A DNA stretch of 48,940 bases from Pantoea cypripedii (GTDB lineage Bacteria; Pseudomonadota; Gammaproteobacteria; Enterobacterales; Enterobacteriaceae), in the NCBI RefSeq assembly GCF_011395035.1, contig NZ_CP024770.1, positions 641,336 to 690,275 of the forward strand, in the 5' to 3' direction. Of this stretch, positions 6,893 to 17,417 are shown in pieces (the stretch's first letter is position 1; the number at the start of each line of letters is the position of its first letter). The notes under the pieces were generated by a model. It saw only the letters and a list, made by a program, of their open reading frames with translations, was not told where the DNA came from and ran no database searches. Position numbers and translations under genes: made by a program.

Positions 6893-9800
6893 TCACGGAT
6901 CCAGCGTTTTTTCTGGCACCGGGTGAGATCCATCCCGCCCGTGCCGTGAAATGTTCACTTCATCATTCATAAAATGCTGCCTGTTTCCCTTCGCGGCCTG
7001 TTCCGTATCCGGGTATTCACCGGCGATATCCCGCAGCGCTTCTTCCGCCTCATATTCAGTGTCCGGATCGCAGTCCTCTTCCGGCGCAGGTTGATCCTTT
7101 TCTTCAGCCATATCCGGTTCCCTGTCCCCGGTTTTAAAGGCTTCTTTCACCGCTTTTTCCAGCTCTTCATGTTCCTTAAATGACAGCTCTTCCCCGCCGG
7201 TCTCTTCATTGGCGTCAGACTGCTGTTGATCTGTTCCTTCACTGCAATCAGCTGGCAGTTCAATCCGGCTATGAGGATGCTCAGCCATCAGCACCCTCGC
7301 TTCACTGATGTCCGCGGCCTGCAGGGCGTTGCCGGGATCATCGCCCTGTTGCAGCACGATGCGATCGCCGTCGGTTGCTCCCTTATAGTGGGCCTCGCTG
7401 AAATCCATTTCACCGGTCGCCGGTGAGAACGGAACGTGCCAGTTACCCCGTTGTTTTCCATGCTCATTGACGACCTGCCAGAGCAGCTCCGGGGTACTCC
7501 CGTACCGGAAGCGCGCATCGGCCGTCAGCGCCGGATCGGTTCTGACCGCAAAGCGCGTCGCCGACACCGGCAGGCTTTTATTCCACAGCTGCGTTTCGCG
7601 CCCGGCACGGATATCTTCCGCGCGCATCACCACATCATGTACCGTCTCGCGTTCCCCGCTGTTGTGTTTAACGACCCCCAGCCATTCCCCCATATCATCT
7701 GCATATACCTGGAGATGCTCTGCCGCCCGTGAAAACGCAACATAGGTGCTGTCCAGCGCGGCCATAAATTGCCGTCCCTGTTCAGTCCCCACCAGCGCGA
7801 TGACATACGGGATGGACGTACCCTGTGAGCTGTAAGTCGTCACGGCATAGCCATAATCTATATGCCGGTCGGCATGGCTGCCGGCAGGATCCAGCGACAA
7901 CGTTCGGTCACCGGTATTGAGCAGAATCGTACCTTCATCAGTCATGCCGGTGACCGTGGCCATATCGCTCGCCCGCAGGTTACGCTCCCGGTCGGTTGCC
8001 GTCAGCCTGACCTTCTCACCCACGCTGAACTCGCGTTCTGCCGGTTCGAAAACCGCCACATTCTCTCTGCGCAATTCAGCGGGCCTGAACCAGCGGTCAG
8101 CCAGGCCGTCCAGGCCCTCCATCCGGATAACACCACTTTCTGCATCCGGCGCACTCACGCGGAAATACGCTTCCCCGACTCTGACAATATTACCGGTCTG
8201 CTCCTGCCAGAAAGCCCGCCGCCCCAGGTCAGCCTGACTGTTATTGACCCGACAAAGCACCGGTAGCGTGACGCTGTCACCCAGAGTGCCATTTTCCTGC
8301 AGCCGCTGATGGATGGCGTCGTTTATCGCGGTGCGGTCGGCATTCAGCTCTGCCACGATCAGCGTATCCGCACGCGCCTGCGCGGTACGTCCGGCATAGT
8401 CATCGGCAATCATGCCGGTGAGATCGGGGGGATCGTCTTCCGCCAGGTTATACAGTGATTTACCATTCACCGTACTGAACGCCGGGATAAATGCGCCCGC
8501 CTGGCGGGATACCACATCCGGGCGTGTCTCTGCGGCCACGCGCAAGGCTTCACTGACATTTCCGGCTATCATGGCTTCCACCACCGGACGCAGCGCCGGC
8601 GTTTGCCGGACAATTTCGCGCATCACGGCCCGATCTGCGGCACTGCGATCGAGTGCAAGGGCAAAAGGCACACCGGACTCCATCGATTTCAGCTGGTTAC
8701 GGTCGCCACTCAGCACCGCACGGCCTCCGCCTTCCATGATCACCGTCAGCAGGGAGGCCAGCTGGACATTGCCGTTCATCGATGACTCATCGATAACAAA
8801 CAGTCTGTTCCGGTAATCCTGTGATTGCCCGTCCACCTGCCACTGCCCGTTTTCACTGAGGAAACTGGCAATGGTCTGTGCCGGTATGCCCGCATGACTC
8901 AGTTCACTGACCGCCCGGTGGGTAGGGGCCAGGCCGGTAATCTCAGGCGGGTGTGTAAGCTGCCCGAGCGCGGCGGCAACCGTGCGAAACTGCGTGGTTT
9001 TGCCGACACCGGCATAGCCCTGAATTGTGGTGATGCGATCCCGCGAGGTCAGGATAAGCCGGGCTGCCTTTTGCTGGCCGGTGGTCAGCCCGGTTGCGTC
9101 TTCCTGGCTTAGTCCCGACGCGGAAAAAGGCGGCACACTTTTCCTGCCTTCCGTGATATGCCGCAGGATGGTCACTTCATTCTCAAAGTTCTCACGGGAA
9201 ATAAAACTGCCTGCTGCGCCCTGCTCAGGCGTCAGAGGGATAATCTCACCGCGCGCCGTCAGCCTCTGTAGTTCCTGCTGAGTGCGTTCAATGGTCAGAT
9301 TCCGCTCGTCGGTGATGACCGTGGCAAGGACATGTAATCCGCTGAAGGTGACGCCGGTACCGGTGATCTTTTCGATCGTCAGGCGAACAGCACGTTCCGC
9401 ATGCGACATTTTCTTCGCCTCCACGCTGCGGATCGCGTCGGTCAGGCTCTCCTGACCGGAAAAGGCTTTCAGACTCTCAGTCACGGTGACCGACGCCCGG
9501 TTTTGCGCCAGTCGCCGGTTGAGGGTGTTTTCATCGAGTGGCGAGAAAGCAACAACCCTGTCGCCGCCGCGCCGGAGCATGTTGATCGTCGCATCCGTCA
9601 CATCCTTCCCTGCCAGCACCGCGATGACGATGCCGGTGCTGCTTCTGGTCGCACCGAAGGATTCGGCATAGTCGTAATCCACATACAGAGGAGCGTTCCC
9701 GTTCAGATGCAGAACCTCACCTTTTGTGTTCTCCATCACAAATTTGTCTTTAAACAGCCAGTTACCCGATTTATAACCTGCCACTCTCAGCTTTGCATTG

Positions 9801-11965
9801 CGGGGCGCTTTCGGGTTGATGAGGGACGTCGTACGAAGCTGTTCTCCGTCGCGAAGTTGCAGCTTTTTTTCACGAAATAACCTCCACTGGCTGTCAATGT
9901 GGCCGATATTCAGCCCCTGTGTCTGTCCTTTTTCATCCAGAACGGTCAGCAGATTGAGCCGTTCACTTACACCTGTGATGGTAAAAATCTCCGGCAGACC
10001 GTTCCTCTGATTATGCTCCAGCACCATACCGGCGTGGTAACGGCTGCGATCGTTACGATTAGTGGCGTCAAGCCAGACCGGCACGCGGGCGGTGACTTCA
10101 CCCAGCACCGCGCCGAGCTGCCCCGCCTCAGTCAGAGCCTCCCGGGTACGCGTTGTCAGTTGATCGCGCATGCGGGCATTGCCCGCCTGCAGGACAACAT
10201 TTCCCCCCTGCGCTTTTTCCTGAGCATACAGGTGGGCGGCAACAGCCAGCCGCTGATCAACATCGTCCTGCTGCACCAGCGTAATACTCACATTTTCGGT
10301 TTTGGGTGACGCGGTGAAATTCACCACACCGGCGGCCCGTAAAACCTCCGAGGCAAAACCGGTAGCGCGGCGGGCATGGGTGTCGGTCACAAGGGTCGTC
10401 GCCCCCTGCTGAGCGGCCGCTTTCAGTACATCATGCAGACCTGAGGTGCTGAAACGTTCGGATTCACTCACCAGCACCAGGGCGTTTTTAGGCAGTGCGC
10501 TGACGTCATGGCTGCCTGCAGTCACCAGCAGCACGCTGCTTTTGTCGTCAAACATCGCTGACTGGCGTTTCAGTGATGCGGCATCTGCTGTCACCACCAC
10601 CAGCTTACGTTTATTACGCTGTGCCATCTGATTAATACCGCGGTTCAGTTCGGTGAGAAAGGCGGTTCCACCTCTGACATCGATCAGGCTGACTGCCCGG
10701 TTAGCATCCGCCACCTGCGCCAGCACGCCCTTTTCATTTTCAGGACCCGGCAGGCCGCCACGTTTCTCAGCCAGACCGGCTGCCAGTTGCGCAAGGCGGG
10801 CCTCATCTCTCAGGTGCCCTGCCGACGTGAACAGCGTCTGGTGCTTGTCCACGGCCAGCATCTGACCGCGCCCGATAGCATCATCGATTGCCGTCCGTGC
10901 TTTAGCGTATATCCCCGGCACAATGGCGACATGATTCAGCACGCTGGTCATCACGTCATCCCAGGTAAAGCGCACGCTGCGGGCAGAGAGACGGTCAATG
11001 GCCTGCCTGACCGCTTCATCCAGCCCGGCTCCGCTGGCAACAACATGGCCTTCTGCTGCTTTGGCCGCGCGATTCAGTGACACGGCTTCCATAAAAGCGT
11101 TATGGTCAAACCCGGTTGCAGAAAGCTGCGCCTGCCAGTGCTCACGCACCACGTCCATATTGGTGAAATGCTTTGCTTCCCGTGTATCCAGAGCAGCAAT
11201 GCTTTTCTGTCTGGCACTCGCCTCAGGACCGACTTTAGCGAGAATCGCCTCACGCCGGGAGGAGAATGGCTTAACCGGGACACCGGTAATGTCCCACTCG
11301 CCACGGGGACCGGTGTCGGTGATGGGATAACCCGCATCAGCCAGGTCTTCACGCAGGAATCCGCGGTAAAGCATGCCGATGCTGACCTGCTGCTTCCACA
11401 CCCTGTCGGTAAATCCCTGCTTCCCGGTGATATCGGTAGAAAGCGTTTTCCAGCCTGCTTTCGCCCATGTGGCATTGGCCAGCACCGTATGCTCATGCAG
11501 GTGAGGTTCCAGATCCCGGCTGGTATCGTGGCCAAAGCGGGCAATGACCAGATTGCCGGTCCGCTCCATCGACGTGATACCGTCACACATGGTGCGGGTG
11601 GTGGCGATCTTTTCCACTTCATCCAGGGTGCGGCTGACGGCGCGTTTATGTGCGTCCACCAGAAAACGATCACCGGTCACCAGCGCCAGCACCGAGACGC
11701 TTTTGGGTGCAGAGAACGTCAGGTCATAGCCGGGCCGGTGCCGGTTGATACCGCTTTCCATGCGCCGCATGTCTGTGCCATCGGGCAGACGCCCCTCCAT
11801 CACGGCAGTAAAGGTGGCCCGGTCAACCGGGCCTTCCAGTCCAAGCCGTTCTGCCCCGATGCCGTACCATTGCGTTGACTGATCTCCCAGGAAGTAATAA
11901 TTGTCCTCCGCCGTATAATAGGCAGCCGCCTTCGCGGCATTCTTAACACCAGAAACTGACAGCAT
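6893..11965 (-). CDS. traI: TraI relaxase/helicase
   Basis: A 1690-residue multifunctional relaxase (F TraI is 1756). The relaxase domain begins MLSVSGVKN with catalytic tyrosines at 16-17 and 23-24 (AYYT, NYYF) and the metal-binding EPHLHEH (H155, H157, H159). A degenerate RecD-like region follows. The active SF1 helicase has its Walker A (GYAGVGKTT) at about 983-991 and Walker B VIDESS at about 1057-1062. It nicks oriT, stays attached to the 5' end and unwinds the plasmid. GAGGT, overlapping the traD stop, precedes the ATG. The extreme C-terminus is acidic and shorter than in F. It is the last gene of the tra operon here; traX and finO do not follow. Confidence 0.97.
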   Translation of the reverse strand: MLSVSGVKNAAKAAAYYTAEDNYYFLGDQSTQWYGIGAERLGLEGPVDRATFTAVMEGRLPDGTDMRRMESGINRHRPGYDLTFSAPKSVSVLALVTGDRFLVDAHKRAVSRTLDEVEKIATTRTMCDGITSMERTGNLVIARFGHDTSRDLEPHLHEHTVLANATWAKAGWKTLSTDITGKQGFTDRVWKQQVSIGMLYRGFLREDLADAGYPITDTGPRGEWDITGVPVKPFSSRREAILAKVGPEASARQKSIAALDTREAKHFTNMDVVREHWQAQLSATGFDHNAFMEAVSLNRAAKAAEGHVVASGAGLDEAVRQAIDRLSARSVRFTWDDVMTSVLNHVAIVPGIYAKARTAIDDAIGRGQMLAVDKHQTLFTSAGHLRDEARLAQLAAGLAEKRGGLPGPENEKGVLAQVADANRAVSLIDVRGGTAFLTELNRGINQMAQRNKRKLVVVTADAASLKRQSAMFDDKSSVLLVTAGSHDVSALPKNALVLVSESERFSTSGLHDVLKAAAQQGATTLVTDTHARRATGFASEVLRAAGVVNFTASPKTENVSITLVQQDDVDQRLAVAAHLYAQEKAQGGNVVLQAGNARMRDQLTTRTREALTEAGQLGAVLGEVTARVPVWLDATNRNDRSRYHAGMVLEHNQRNGLPEIFTITGVSERLNLLTVLDEKGQTQGLNIGHIDSQWRLFREKKLQLRDGEQLRTTSLINPKAPRNAKLRVAGYKSGNWLFKDKFVMENTKGEVLHLNGNAPLYVDYDYAESFGATRSSTGIVIAVLAGKDVTDATINMLRRGGDRVVAFSPLDENTLNRRLAQNRASVTVTESLKAFSGQESLTDAIRSVEAKKMSHAERAVRLTIEKITGTGVTFSGLHVLATVITDERNLTIERTQQELQRLTARGEIIPLTPEQGAAGSFISRENFENEVTILRHITEGRKSVPPFSASGLSQEDATGLTTGQQKAARLILTSRDRITTIQGYAGVGKTTQFRTVAAALGQLTHPPEITGLAPTHRAVSELSHAGIPAQTIASFLSENGQWQVDGQSQDYRNRLFVIDESSMNGNVQLASLLTVIMEGGGRAVLSGDRNQLKSMESGVPFALALDRSAADRAVMREIVRQTPALRPVVEAMIAGNVSEALRVAAETRPDVVSRQAGAFIPAFSTVNGKSLYNLAEDDPPDLTGMIADDYAGRTAQARADTLIVAELNADRTAINDAIHQRLQENGTLGDSVTLPVLCRVNNSQADLGRRAFWQEQTGNIVRVGEAYFRVSAPDAESGVIRMEGLDGLADRWFRPAELRRENVAVFEPAEREFSVGEKVRLTATDRERNLRASDMATVTGMTDEGTILLNTGDRTLSLDPAGSHADRHIDYGYAVTTYSSQGTSIPYVIALVGTEQGRQFMAALDSTYVAFSRAAEHLQVYADDMGEWLGVVKHNSGERETVHDVVMRAEDIRAGRETQLWNKSLPVSATRFAVRTDPALTADARFRYGSTPELLWQVVNEHGKQRGNWHVPFSPATGEMDFSEAHYKGATDGDRIVLQQGDDPGNALQAADISEARVLMAEHPHSRIELPADCSEGTDQQQSDANEETGGEELSFKEHEELEKAVKEAFKTGDREPDMAEEKDQPAPEEDCDPDTEYEAEEALRDIAGEYPDTEQAAKGNRQHFMNDEVNISRHGRDGSHPVPEKTLDP

Positions 11966-11973
11966 GGGTGACC

Positions 11974-13947
11974 TCAGAAGCGGTCCCAGAGATCGGGCGG
12001 GTTATCGGCGTGCTTCAGCCCGTCTGAGGATTCGATGGGCGCGGGTGGTATAACGGGATCGGCTACAGTGGGCGCAGGAGACGTATCCGGTGGTTCGCCA
12101 AACACCCTGCGCAGCAGGCTGCCGACCGCTTCATCGTTACCCTCGCCTTCCAGCTGCGTCTCCAGTTCCTCGTCGAACAGATCTTCCACTGACCGGTGAA
12201 TACGTGCCTCGGCGATGACGCGGAATTTCCTGCGCCTGAGTTTCATCCTGACCACCGGCCATTCCCCTGGCAGGGTGATATAGCATTCAAGATCGTTCAG
12301 GCTCTGGATGTCGGAATAGCTGACGAGATATTCATTCACCTCGTCTTTGGAGAACTGCACGCCATCGCGAACAATATCAATGCCGTAGCTGTACTGGTCG
12401 CGAAACTTTTTATGGCGGCACTCGCCAATTTCTTTCCGCACCCAGTCAGAGACCGGCCCGCTCGGTGCCCGGTAGAAGATGCGGGAATTCAGCAGATCCC
12501 AGATGGATTCCGCGCAATTAACGCCATACACTTCCTTCAGCTGCGGGAAGTTCTGCAGACCTGCGATAAGGCAGCCGCCGAACTTACGCCCCTCAGCACA
12601 GAACTCCGGCAAAATGGGTTGCCTGTGCAACGTCGGAAGTTCATCCGTCACCACCCAGATACGGCGCGAGTGACTCGGCGTCAGGCCAAGGATGCCGGTC
12701 ATGGCCATATGCAGCCACGCTGATAACAGCGGCTTGATGGCCGCATGGTTGCGACCATCGCTGGAGACAAAGATCCATGCGTTATCACCATCCGCATCTT
12801 CGGTCGCCAGCCAGTCCCGGATATTGAAAGGTCGCTGCCCCTGTTCATCCAGGCCCTGCAGATAGCGCAACGACCGGACATAGGTGGTGAGGATGGTACG
12901 GATAGTCATGGCAGTTTTTTCAATGCTGCCATCGACCAGGTTGGCCGCATCAGTACCCTGCAGATAGACGCGCAAATCGGCCAGGCTGATGGACATCAGT
13001 TTTTTCAGCAATGACGCGATGCTGCGGTCTTTATCTTTCGCCAGACGCCGGGCGGTTGCCACAAACAATGCTCGGGCAGACAACACCCAGAACGGATCGC
13101 TGCTGCCACCGCTATCCGGTAACAGCGTGGTGGCGAAGTTATCAAAATCAGCCACCGTCTGGCACTCGGCCCATAAGTCCCAGGATGCACAGCGGGCATC
13201 AAAAGGGTTGAGAAGTTTATCTTTCCCCTGCCTGAAGAACAGCGGGATAAAGTTATTACCCTTGTCATAGATAATCACCCGATCCCCGCGTTGCCTGAGC
13301 TGCCACAGGAAATCATTCAGCACCGTGCTTTTGCCGGTGCCCACAGTCCCATGCAGCCCGATGTTCTGCATCTCCGAGTCTTTCTGAAGATGCAGGCCAC
13401 AGATGTTCAGGGGCGACAGCATGTCGGCTTTTTTCAGTAACCGGTTAACTTCCCGATAATTATTCGCCAGTAAACGGCCACCGATAAATTCGCTCTCACG
13501 CTGTTTAGCGCCCTTACGCCCGAGAAACCAGGTGATACCGAGCAGCGCGCCAAGGAAACTGAATACTGCAATACCCCAGCCATAAAAGGCGGCATCCCTG
13601 ACATGCTGCCCCATCAGCACAAAATAGGGATCGGACATCACTTCTGCCGCTGTTCGCCGGAACGCCACCACCTCACCCGAGGCCCGTTTAAAGTGAAAGG
13701 TCCAGTAGCTGGCAGAGGCGTGTCCGTTGAGTGATTGCAGGGGAAAAATAAACCATTTGATCAGCCAGTACGCACAGCCGTGGCTAAACTCCTGAAGCGT
13801 GAGACGCAGCAGCATCCACGCCATAAAAACAACGATGGAAAAAAGGACGACCCAGTAAGAGGCGATATTCATGATCTGCAGGAACATACCGATCATGTAC
13901 TTCATCACCTGCCCGCCCTGGGTGAAATCACGGGCGTTGAGGCTCAT
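11974..13947 (-). CDS. traD: TraD type IV coupling protein
   Basis: A 657-residue coupling ATPase (F TraD is 717). It opens like F TraD (MSLNARDFTQGGQ) and has two N-terminal membrane segments at about 28-50 and 120-143. The Walker A is HGTVGTGKST (199-208) and the Walker B VVTDE (D435, E436). The C-terminal tail is proline-rich and ends PPDLWDRF. It links the relaxosome to the secretion channel at the inner membrane; the tail contacts TraM. The shorter tail compared with F suggests adaptation to its own TraM. The traI start is only eight bases after its stop, indicating translational coupling. Confidence 0.96.
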   Translation of the reverse strand: MSLNARDFTQGGQVMKYMIGMFLQIMNIASYWVVLFSIVVFMAWMLLRLTLQEFSHGCAYWLIKWFIFPLQSLNGHASASYWTFHFKRASGEVVAFRRTAAEVMSDPYFVLMGQHVRDAAFYGWGIAVFSFLGALLGITWFLGRKGAKQRESEFIGGRLLANNYREVNRLLKKADMLSPLNICGLHLQKDSEMQNIGLHGTVGTGKSTVLNDFLWQLRQRGDRVIIYDKGNNFIPLFFRQGKDKLLNPFDARCASWDLWAECQTVADFDNFATTLLPDSGGSSDPFWVLSARALFVATARRLAKDKDRSIASLLKKLMSISLADLRVYLQGTDAANLVDGSIEKTAMTIRTILTTYVRSLRYLQGLDEQGQRPFNIRDWLATEDADGDNAWIFVSSDGRNHAAIKPLLSAWLHMAMTGILGLTPSHSRRIWVVTDELPTLHRQPILPEFCAEGRKFGGCLIAGLQNFPQLKEVYGVNCAESIWDLLNSRIFYRAPSGPVSDWVRKEIGECRHKKFRDQYSYGIDIVRDGVQFSKDEVNEYLVSYSDIQSLNDLECYITLPGEWPVVRMKLRRRKFRVIAEARIHRSVEDLFDEELETQLEGEGNDEAVGSLLRRVFGEPPDTSPAPTVADPVIPPAPIESSDGLKHADNPPDLWDRF

Positions 13948-14025
13948 GGACTATTCCTTAGTCTGAGAGGGGAAGAGGAATAATTTGTTCATCAGGAACC
14001 TTGCAGGTGGAGGATTTACCTTCTC

Positions 14026-14565
14026 TTAATCTTCATCAAATTTCTCTCTTAACGCTTCGATAGCGCCCAAAACCCCTGCCAGTTGATAACGTGATATATC
14101 CAGATTAAAAGTAAAAAACATAAAGAAGGTAAAAATAAAATTGCCAGCCACCAGGATAAAAATATTCAGAACTGTCAAAACACTTGCCACACCTGCAACA
14201 ACTAAAAATATCAGCCAGGCGATGCCATACGCACGGAGTTTCCTGGCAATTAATCTGCTTAAACAAAACTTCTGCATTAGTGCAGGATCGGCCATCGCAA
14301 AAATGTTAGACCATGAGAAAACGAAGCAACAAAGGACAAACCAATGGAACAGACCAAAAAACACTATGACAAGCCAGATAGGAGAGAATCCAGCTTTAGG
14401 ATACGAAAAATATGTTGCCACCAAAAATATTACGTAAATGGAAAAGTGATACTTAATTTTTTCAAAAAACGAGAAAAAACTTGGAACTTCTTTATTAGAG
14501 TTAGACAAAAGAGTAATTATCTCTTTGGATTCTTTTTCAATTTGATCATAAGTCATTGCCATCAT
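14026..14565 (-). CDS. Probable entry-exclusion inner-membrane protein (TraS position)
   Basis: A 179-residue hydrophobic protein with about four membrane segments (near 40-58, 64-85, 110-130 and 132-152) and a charged cytoplasmic N-terminus. It lies between traG and traD, where F-like plasmids carry traS, and its start overlaps the traG stop (TAATG). TraS blocks redundant transfer by recognising TraG of an incoming donor; TraS proteins are very divergent, so position and topology are the main evidence. It is richer in A and T than its neighbours, as is common for exclusion genes. No traT follows; traD is next, after an 80-bp gap. Confidence 0.6.
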   Translation of the reverse strand: MMAMTYDQIEKESKEIITLLSNSNKEVPSFFSFFEKIKYHFSIYVIFLVATYFSYPKAGFSPIWLVIVFFGLFHWFVLCCFVFSWSNIFAMADPALMQKFCLSRLIARKLRAYGIAWLIFLVVAGVASVLTVLNIFILVAGNFIFTFFMFFTFNLDISRYQLAGVLGAIEALREKFDED

Positions 14566-17414
14566 TAATTATCCTTTTTATCAAGATAGTCCTTATAGTT
14601 TTTGCTATCCCGGGGGTTACTTAATTTTGTTTGCTGTTGAACATCTGCGGCTTGTTTATTGAGTGCATATTTTTCTTCCGACTGCCTGTATGCATTTTGC
14701 TGTTCAGAAGAACCAATTTCCGTGATTTTATCCCCTTGCGAAAGCTCAACTTTAGTATAGTTTTCCATATTTTTCACTACCTCATGCTGCGCATCAACAT
14801 CTTTCTTTACATCCGTGCGGATGGCATGTTGCTGGCTGCCTGTATCAATACGCTTATCCGCTTCATCAGAAGCCTGTCCAAACTGTGCATCGGCAATGTT
14901 GGGCGGAATATCCATACCCTGACCTGTGCGTCCGGCATGGCTGGCATAGTCCTGTGCAACGCGGCCCTGAAGTTGCTCCTGCACAAACGCCTGCACCATT
15001 TCCTCCCTCTGCTCCGCCACACCGGCATCGGTTGTATTGGTCAGGATGGCCTGCGCACTGTCTGGTGCTCTTTGACTGACCCATGCCACAAACTGCTGGT
15101 TGTAGTTCTCACGTGCACCCGCACTGAGGGTCTCGGTTTGTGATGCCATACGTTGCAGCTCGTGGGTGTGTGACTGGCTTGTGGTGTACTGCTGGTACCG
15201 GCTGTCTGAGGTGGTGACACCCGAAGAAATCTGGTGCATCAGACCTGCGGCATTGTTATCAACATGCTGGCCGTGCCAGGTCATACTGTAATTGCGCAGC
15301 ACATCCATCCCACGGCTGAAATCCAGCGATTCACGGGCTGACAGTGTCTGTGAATTGTCCTGCCCCTTACTGCCACTTTCCGTGGTTTGCGAATGTGAAC
15401 CCGTTCTTCCGCTCAGCTCTATGCCGCTATGAATATCCCCTTTCACTGATGCGCCGGTTACCCACTCACCCGCTCTGCCCCACAATGCCTTACTGCTGTC
15501 CATCCCCACCTGCCCACGTACTCCGCCATTGACCGCCAGGCTGCGTGACTTATCCTCCAGCTCGGAGTAAGCCTGATTCAGGCTGATATGGTTGCGGGTG
15601 GCGTAATCCTCCGCGACGTTCTGCATGCGGCTGATTTTCTCCGCATCGGTGATACTCATGCCGGTTGAGGCGGAGAGCGTCTTCGTATCGCTGTTGCCAA
15701 ACTGCTCGTGAAACTGTTTCAGCTGCGACCCGCTCTTTTGCAGCGAATGGTTATAACCCTGGAGAGCCGATGCCGTCTGGCTGACGCTGTCGCGCGTCAT
15801 CTGCTGGGCGGCGCTCGCCAGATGGCGATCCAGATGCAGATCCACCGGCAAACGGCTGATGGCACCCGAGGTATCAAATACCGTCTGTCTACTGGTGGTG
15901 TGTGACTCCAGCGCGCCATTAGCCAGCTGCTGGGTTGCCATGCCCGCACGGTAATCATGATTCAGGTTGGTCTTAAAACCATTTATGTTATCCACCTGCA
16001 CGTTACCGGCACTGAGGTTGCCCGAGGCCACCGCTGACGAATCCGCAGACGCGGCACTGCTCAGTGCACTGCCCAGGCTGGAACTGAGGCTGGCAAAACC
16101 GGAACCCAGCGCGGTAAACAGCCGGAATGCTAGGAAAGGTATCGACATCATCAGCCAGCCAGCGATACCCGCCGTGGTGGAGCTGGTCTCCATCAGGCGA
16201 TTCATATTAGACAGGGTCGGCCCGCTGGCGTGAAAGCTGTGCTGGGTGCCAAAGTTCACCGCAAAGTTGAAGATGGCGAACATGATGGGCCACAGCATCA
16301 GGCTGCCCATAAAATTCAGGTAGCTGCGGCAGACCGGCCAGGCGATTTCCCGGATATACAGCGCCAGCACCATCACCGGAAAAATGCACACGCTGAACAG
16401 CAGCAGAACAGTATGCAGCTGCGGCAGCACCTCGGTGGCGATGGCATAGCTGACGGCGTGAGACAGGCGCAGCTTCATCAGCGACGTTTCGGACGCGATG
16501 TCCACCATTGAAGCGGTATCGTTCATCCCCTTCATGTAGCTGCTCATGCCCCGGCGCAGCCCGGCCACCGCGATGTTCTGCAGCATGATGGCCTGCGCGG
16601 ATTTGCTGCTGTTAAAGAAGTAGTTATAAGAGCCCACCAGCTGGTCGGCATAGGCCGTCTGCGGTGCCTTGTTGCCCGGCAGCATCCTGACGGCTTGGCT
16701 CATAAAGGTGGTGCCGTTGCTGCTGCTCTCCGTCTGCAACAAAGTTCTGAGTTTTGGCGCAGCCTCGCGGCAGAACATAAACAGGCTGCCGCTGGCATCC
16801 CGCCAGTAAATCCCCCGCAGCGGGCTGGGCTGGCTGAAGATAACCGACTGCACGTCGTCCGACGCCATCACATCCTGATAGCTGTATTTGTGATTCAGCA
16901 TGATGTCCGGCACCACGCAGTTTTTGGTGTACTCCACCAGATTGAAGGCCAGTACCGGATCGCGACTGTCGATGGTGAAACTGTCCTGCATCAGCTTTGC
17001 GGCAAACATCATGCCGCTGCGGGTGTAGGCGCGTTCATCCGGAAAGTGGAAGGTATCTTCATAGGCCGTCGCCAGGGTGTAGCCGGTGCCGGTAATCAGG
17101 TAGAGCGGGAACGCCAGCCCTGCCGGGACGTTATCAACGCGCCCTGTATTTTCCGGTGCGGTCAGATCGTTGACGATAACCGTCACCTTTGGGGTGATCA
17201 GCAGCGCAGTGACCAGGGTAAAGGTCAGTCCCCAGGCAAACATCACCTTCAAATCATGGCTGCGCAGATAGGTGAACGCACAGAACAGAATGCCCAGCAT
17301 CTCGGCAATCCACACCACGGTGCGCCAGCCGCCGTCCTGCATCAGGGTGGCCACGGCGTTCAGCCCCATGGTGATCATGCTGCCGGAACTCACCACCCAG
17401 ATATCTGTCGCCAC
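14565..17414 (-). CDS. traG: TraG mating-pair stabilisation/pilus assembly protein
   Basis: A 949-residue inner-membrane protein (F TraG is 938). The N-terminal half has several membrane segments, including IAEMLGILFCAFTY and VTALLITPKVTVIV, and a cluster near 330-450. The C-terminal half is a long polar, Gln/Ser-rich periplasmic region corresponding to TraG*. The N-terminal part is needed for pilus assembly and the C-terminal part for mating-pair stabilisation, with TraN. The C-terminal half is also the target of entry exclusion by TraS. The gene follows traH after three bases on the same strand. Confidence 0.95.
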   Translation of the reverse strand: MATDIWVVSSGSMITMGLNAVATLMQDGGWRTVVWIAEMLGILFCAFTYLRSHDLKVMFAWGLTFTLVTALLITPKVTVIVNDLTAPENTGRVDNVPAGLAFPLYLITGTGYTLATAYEDTFHFPDERAYTRSGMMFAAKLMQDSFTIDSRDPVLAFNLVEYTKNCVVPDIMLNHKYSYQDVMASDDVQSVIFSQPSPLRGIYWRDASGSLFMFCREAAPKLRTLLQTESSSNGTTFMSQAVRMLPGNKAPQTAYADQLVGSYNYFFNSSKSAQAIMLQNIAVAGLRRGMSSYMKGMNDTASMVDIASETSLMKLRLSHAVSYAIATEVLPQLHTVLLLFSVCIFPVMVLALYIREIAWPVCRSYLNFMGSLMLWPIMFAIFNFAVNFGTQHSFHASGPTLSNMNRLMETSSTTAGIAGWLMMSIPFLAFRLFTALGSGFASLSSSLGSALSSAASADSSAVASGNLSAGNVQVDNINGFKTNLNHDYRAGMATQQLANGALESHTTSRQTVFDTSGAISRLPVDLHLDRHLASAAQQMTRDSVSQTASALQGYNHSLQKSGSQLKQFHEQFGNSDTKTLSASTGMSITDAEKISRMQNVAEDYATRNHISLNQAYSELEDKSRSLAVNGGVRGQVGMDSSKALWGRAGEWVTGASVKGDIHSGIELSGRTGSHSQTTESGSKGQDNSQTLSARESLDFSRGMDVLRNYSMTWHGQHVDNNAAGLMHQISSGVTTSDSRYQQYTTSQSHTHELQRMASQTETLSAGARENYNQQFVAWVSQRAPDSAQAILTNTTDAGVAEQREEMVQAFVQEQLQGRVAQDYASHAGRTGQGMDIPPNIADAQFGQASDEADKRIDTGSQQHAIRTDVKKDVDAQHEVVKNMENYTKVELSQGDKITEIGSSEQQNAYRQSEEKYALNKQAADVQQQTKLSNPRDSKNYKDYLDKKDN

Positions 17415-17417
17415 CGA

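Noticed and set aside
11102..11878. Long plus-strand ORF of 258 codons
   Set aside because: Antisense to traI, in a GC-rich gene where long shadow frames are expected; no ribosome binding site.
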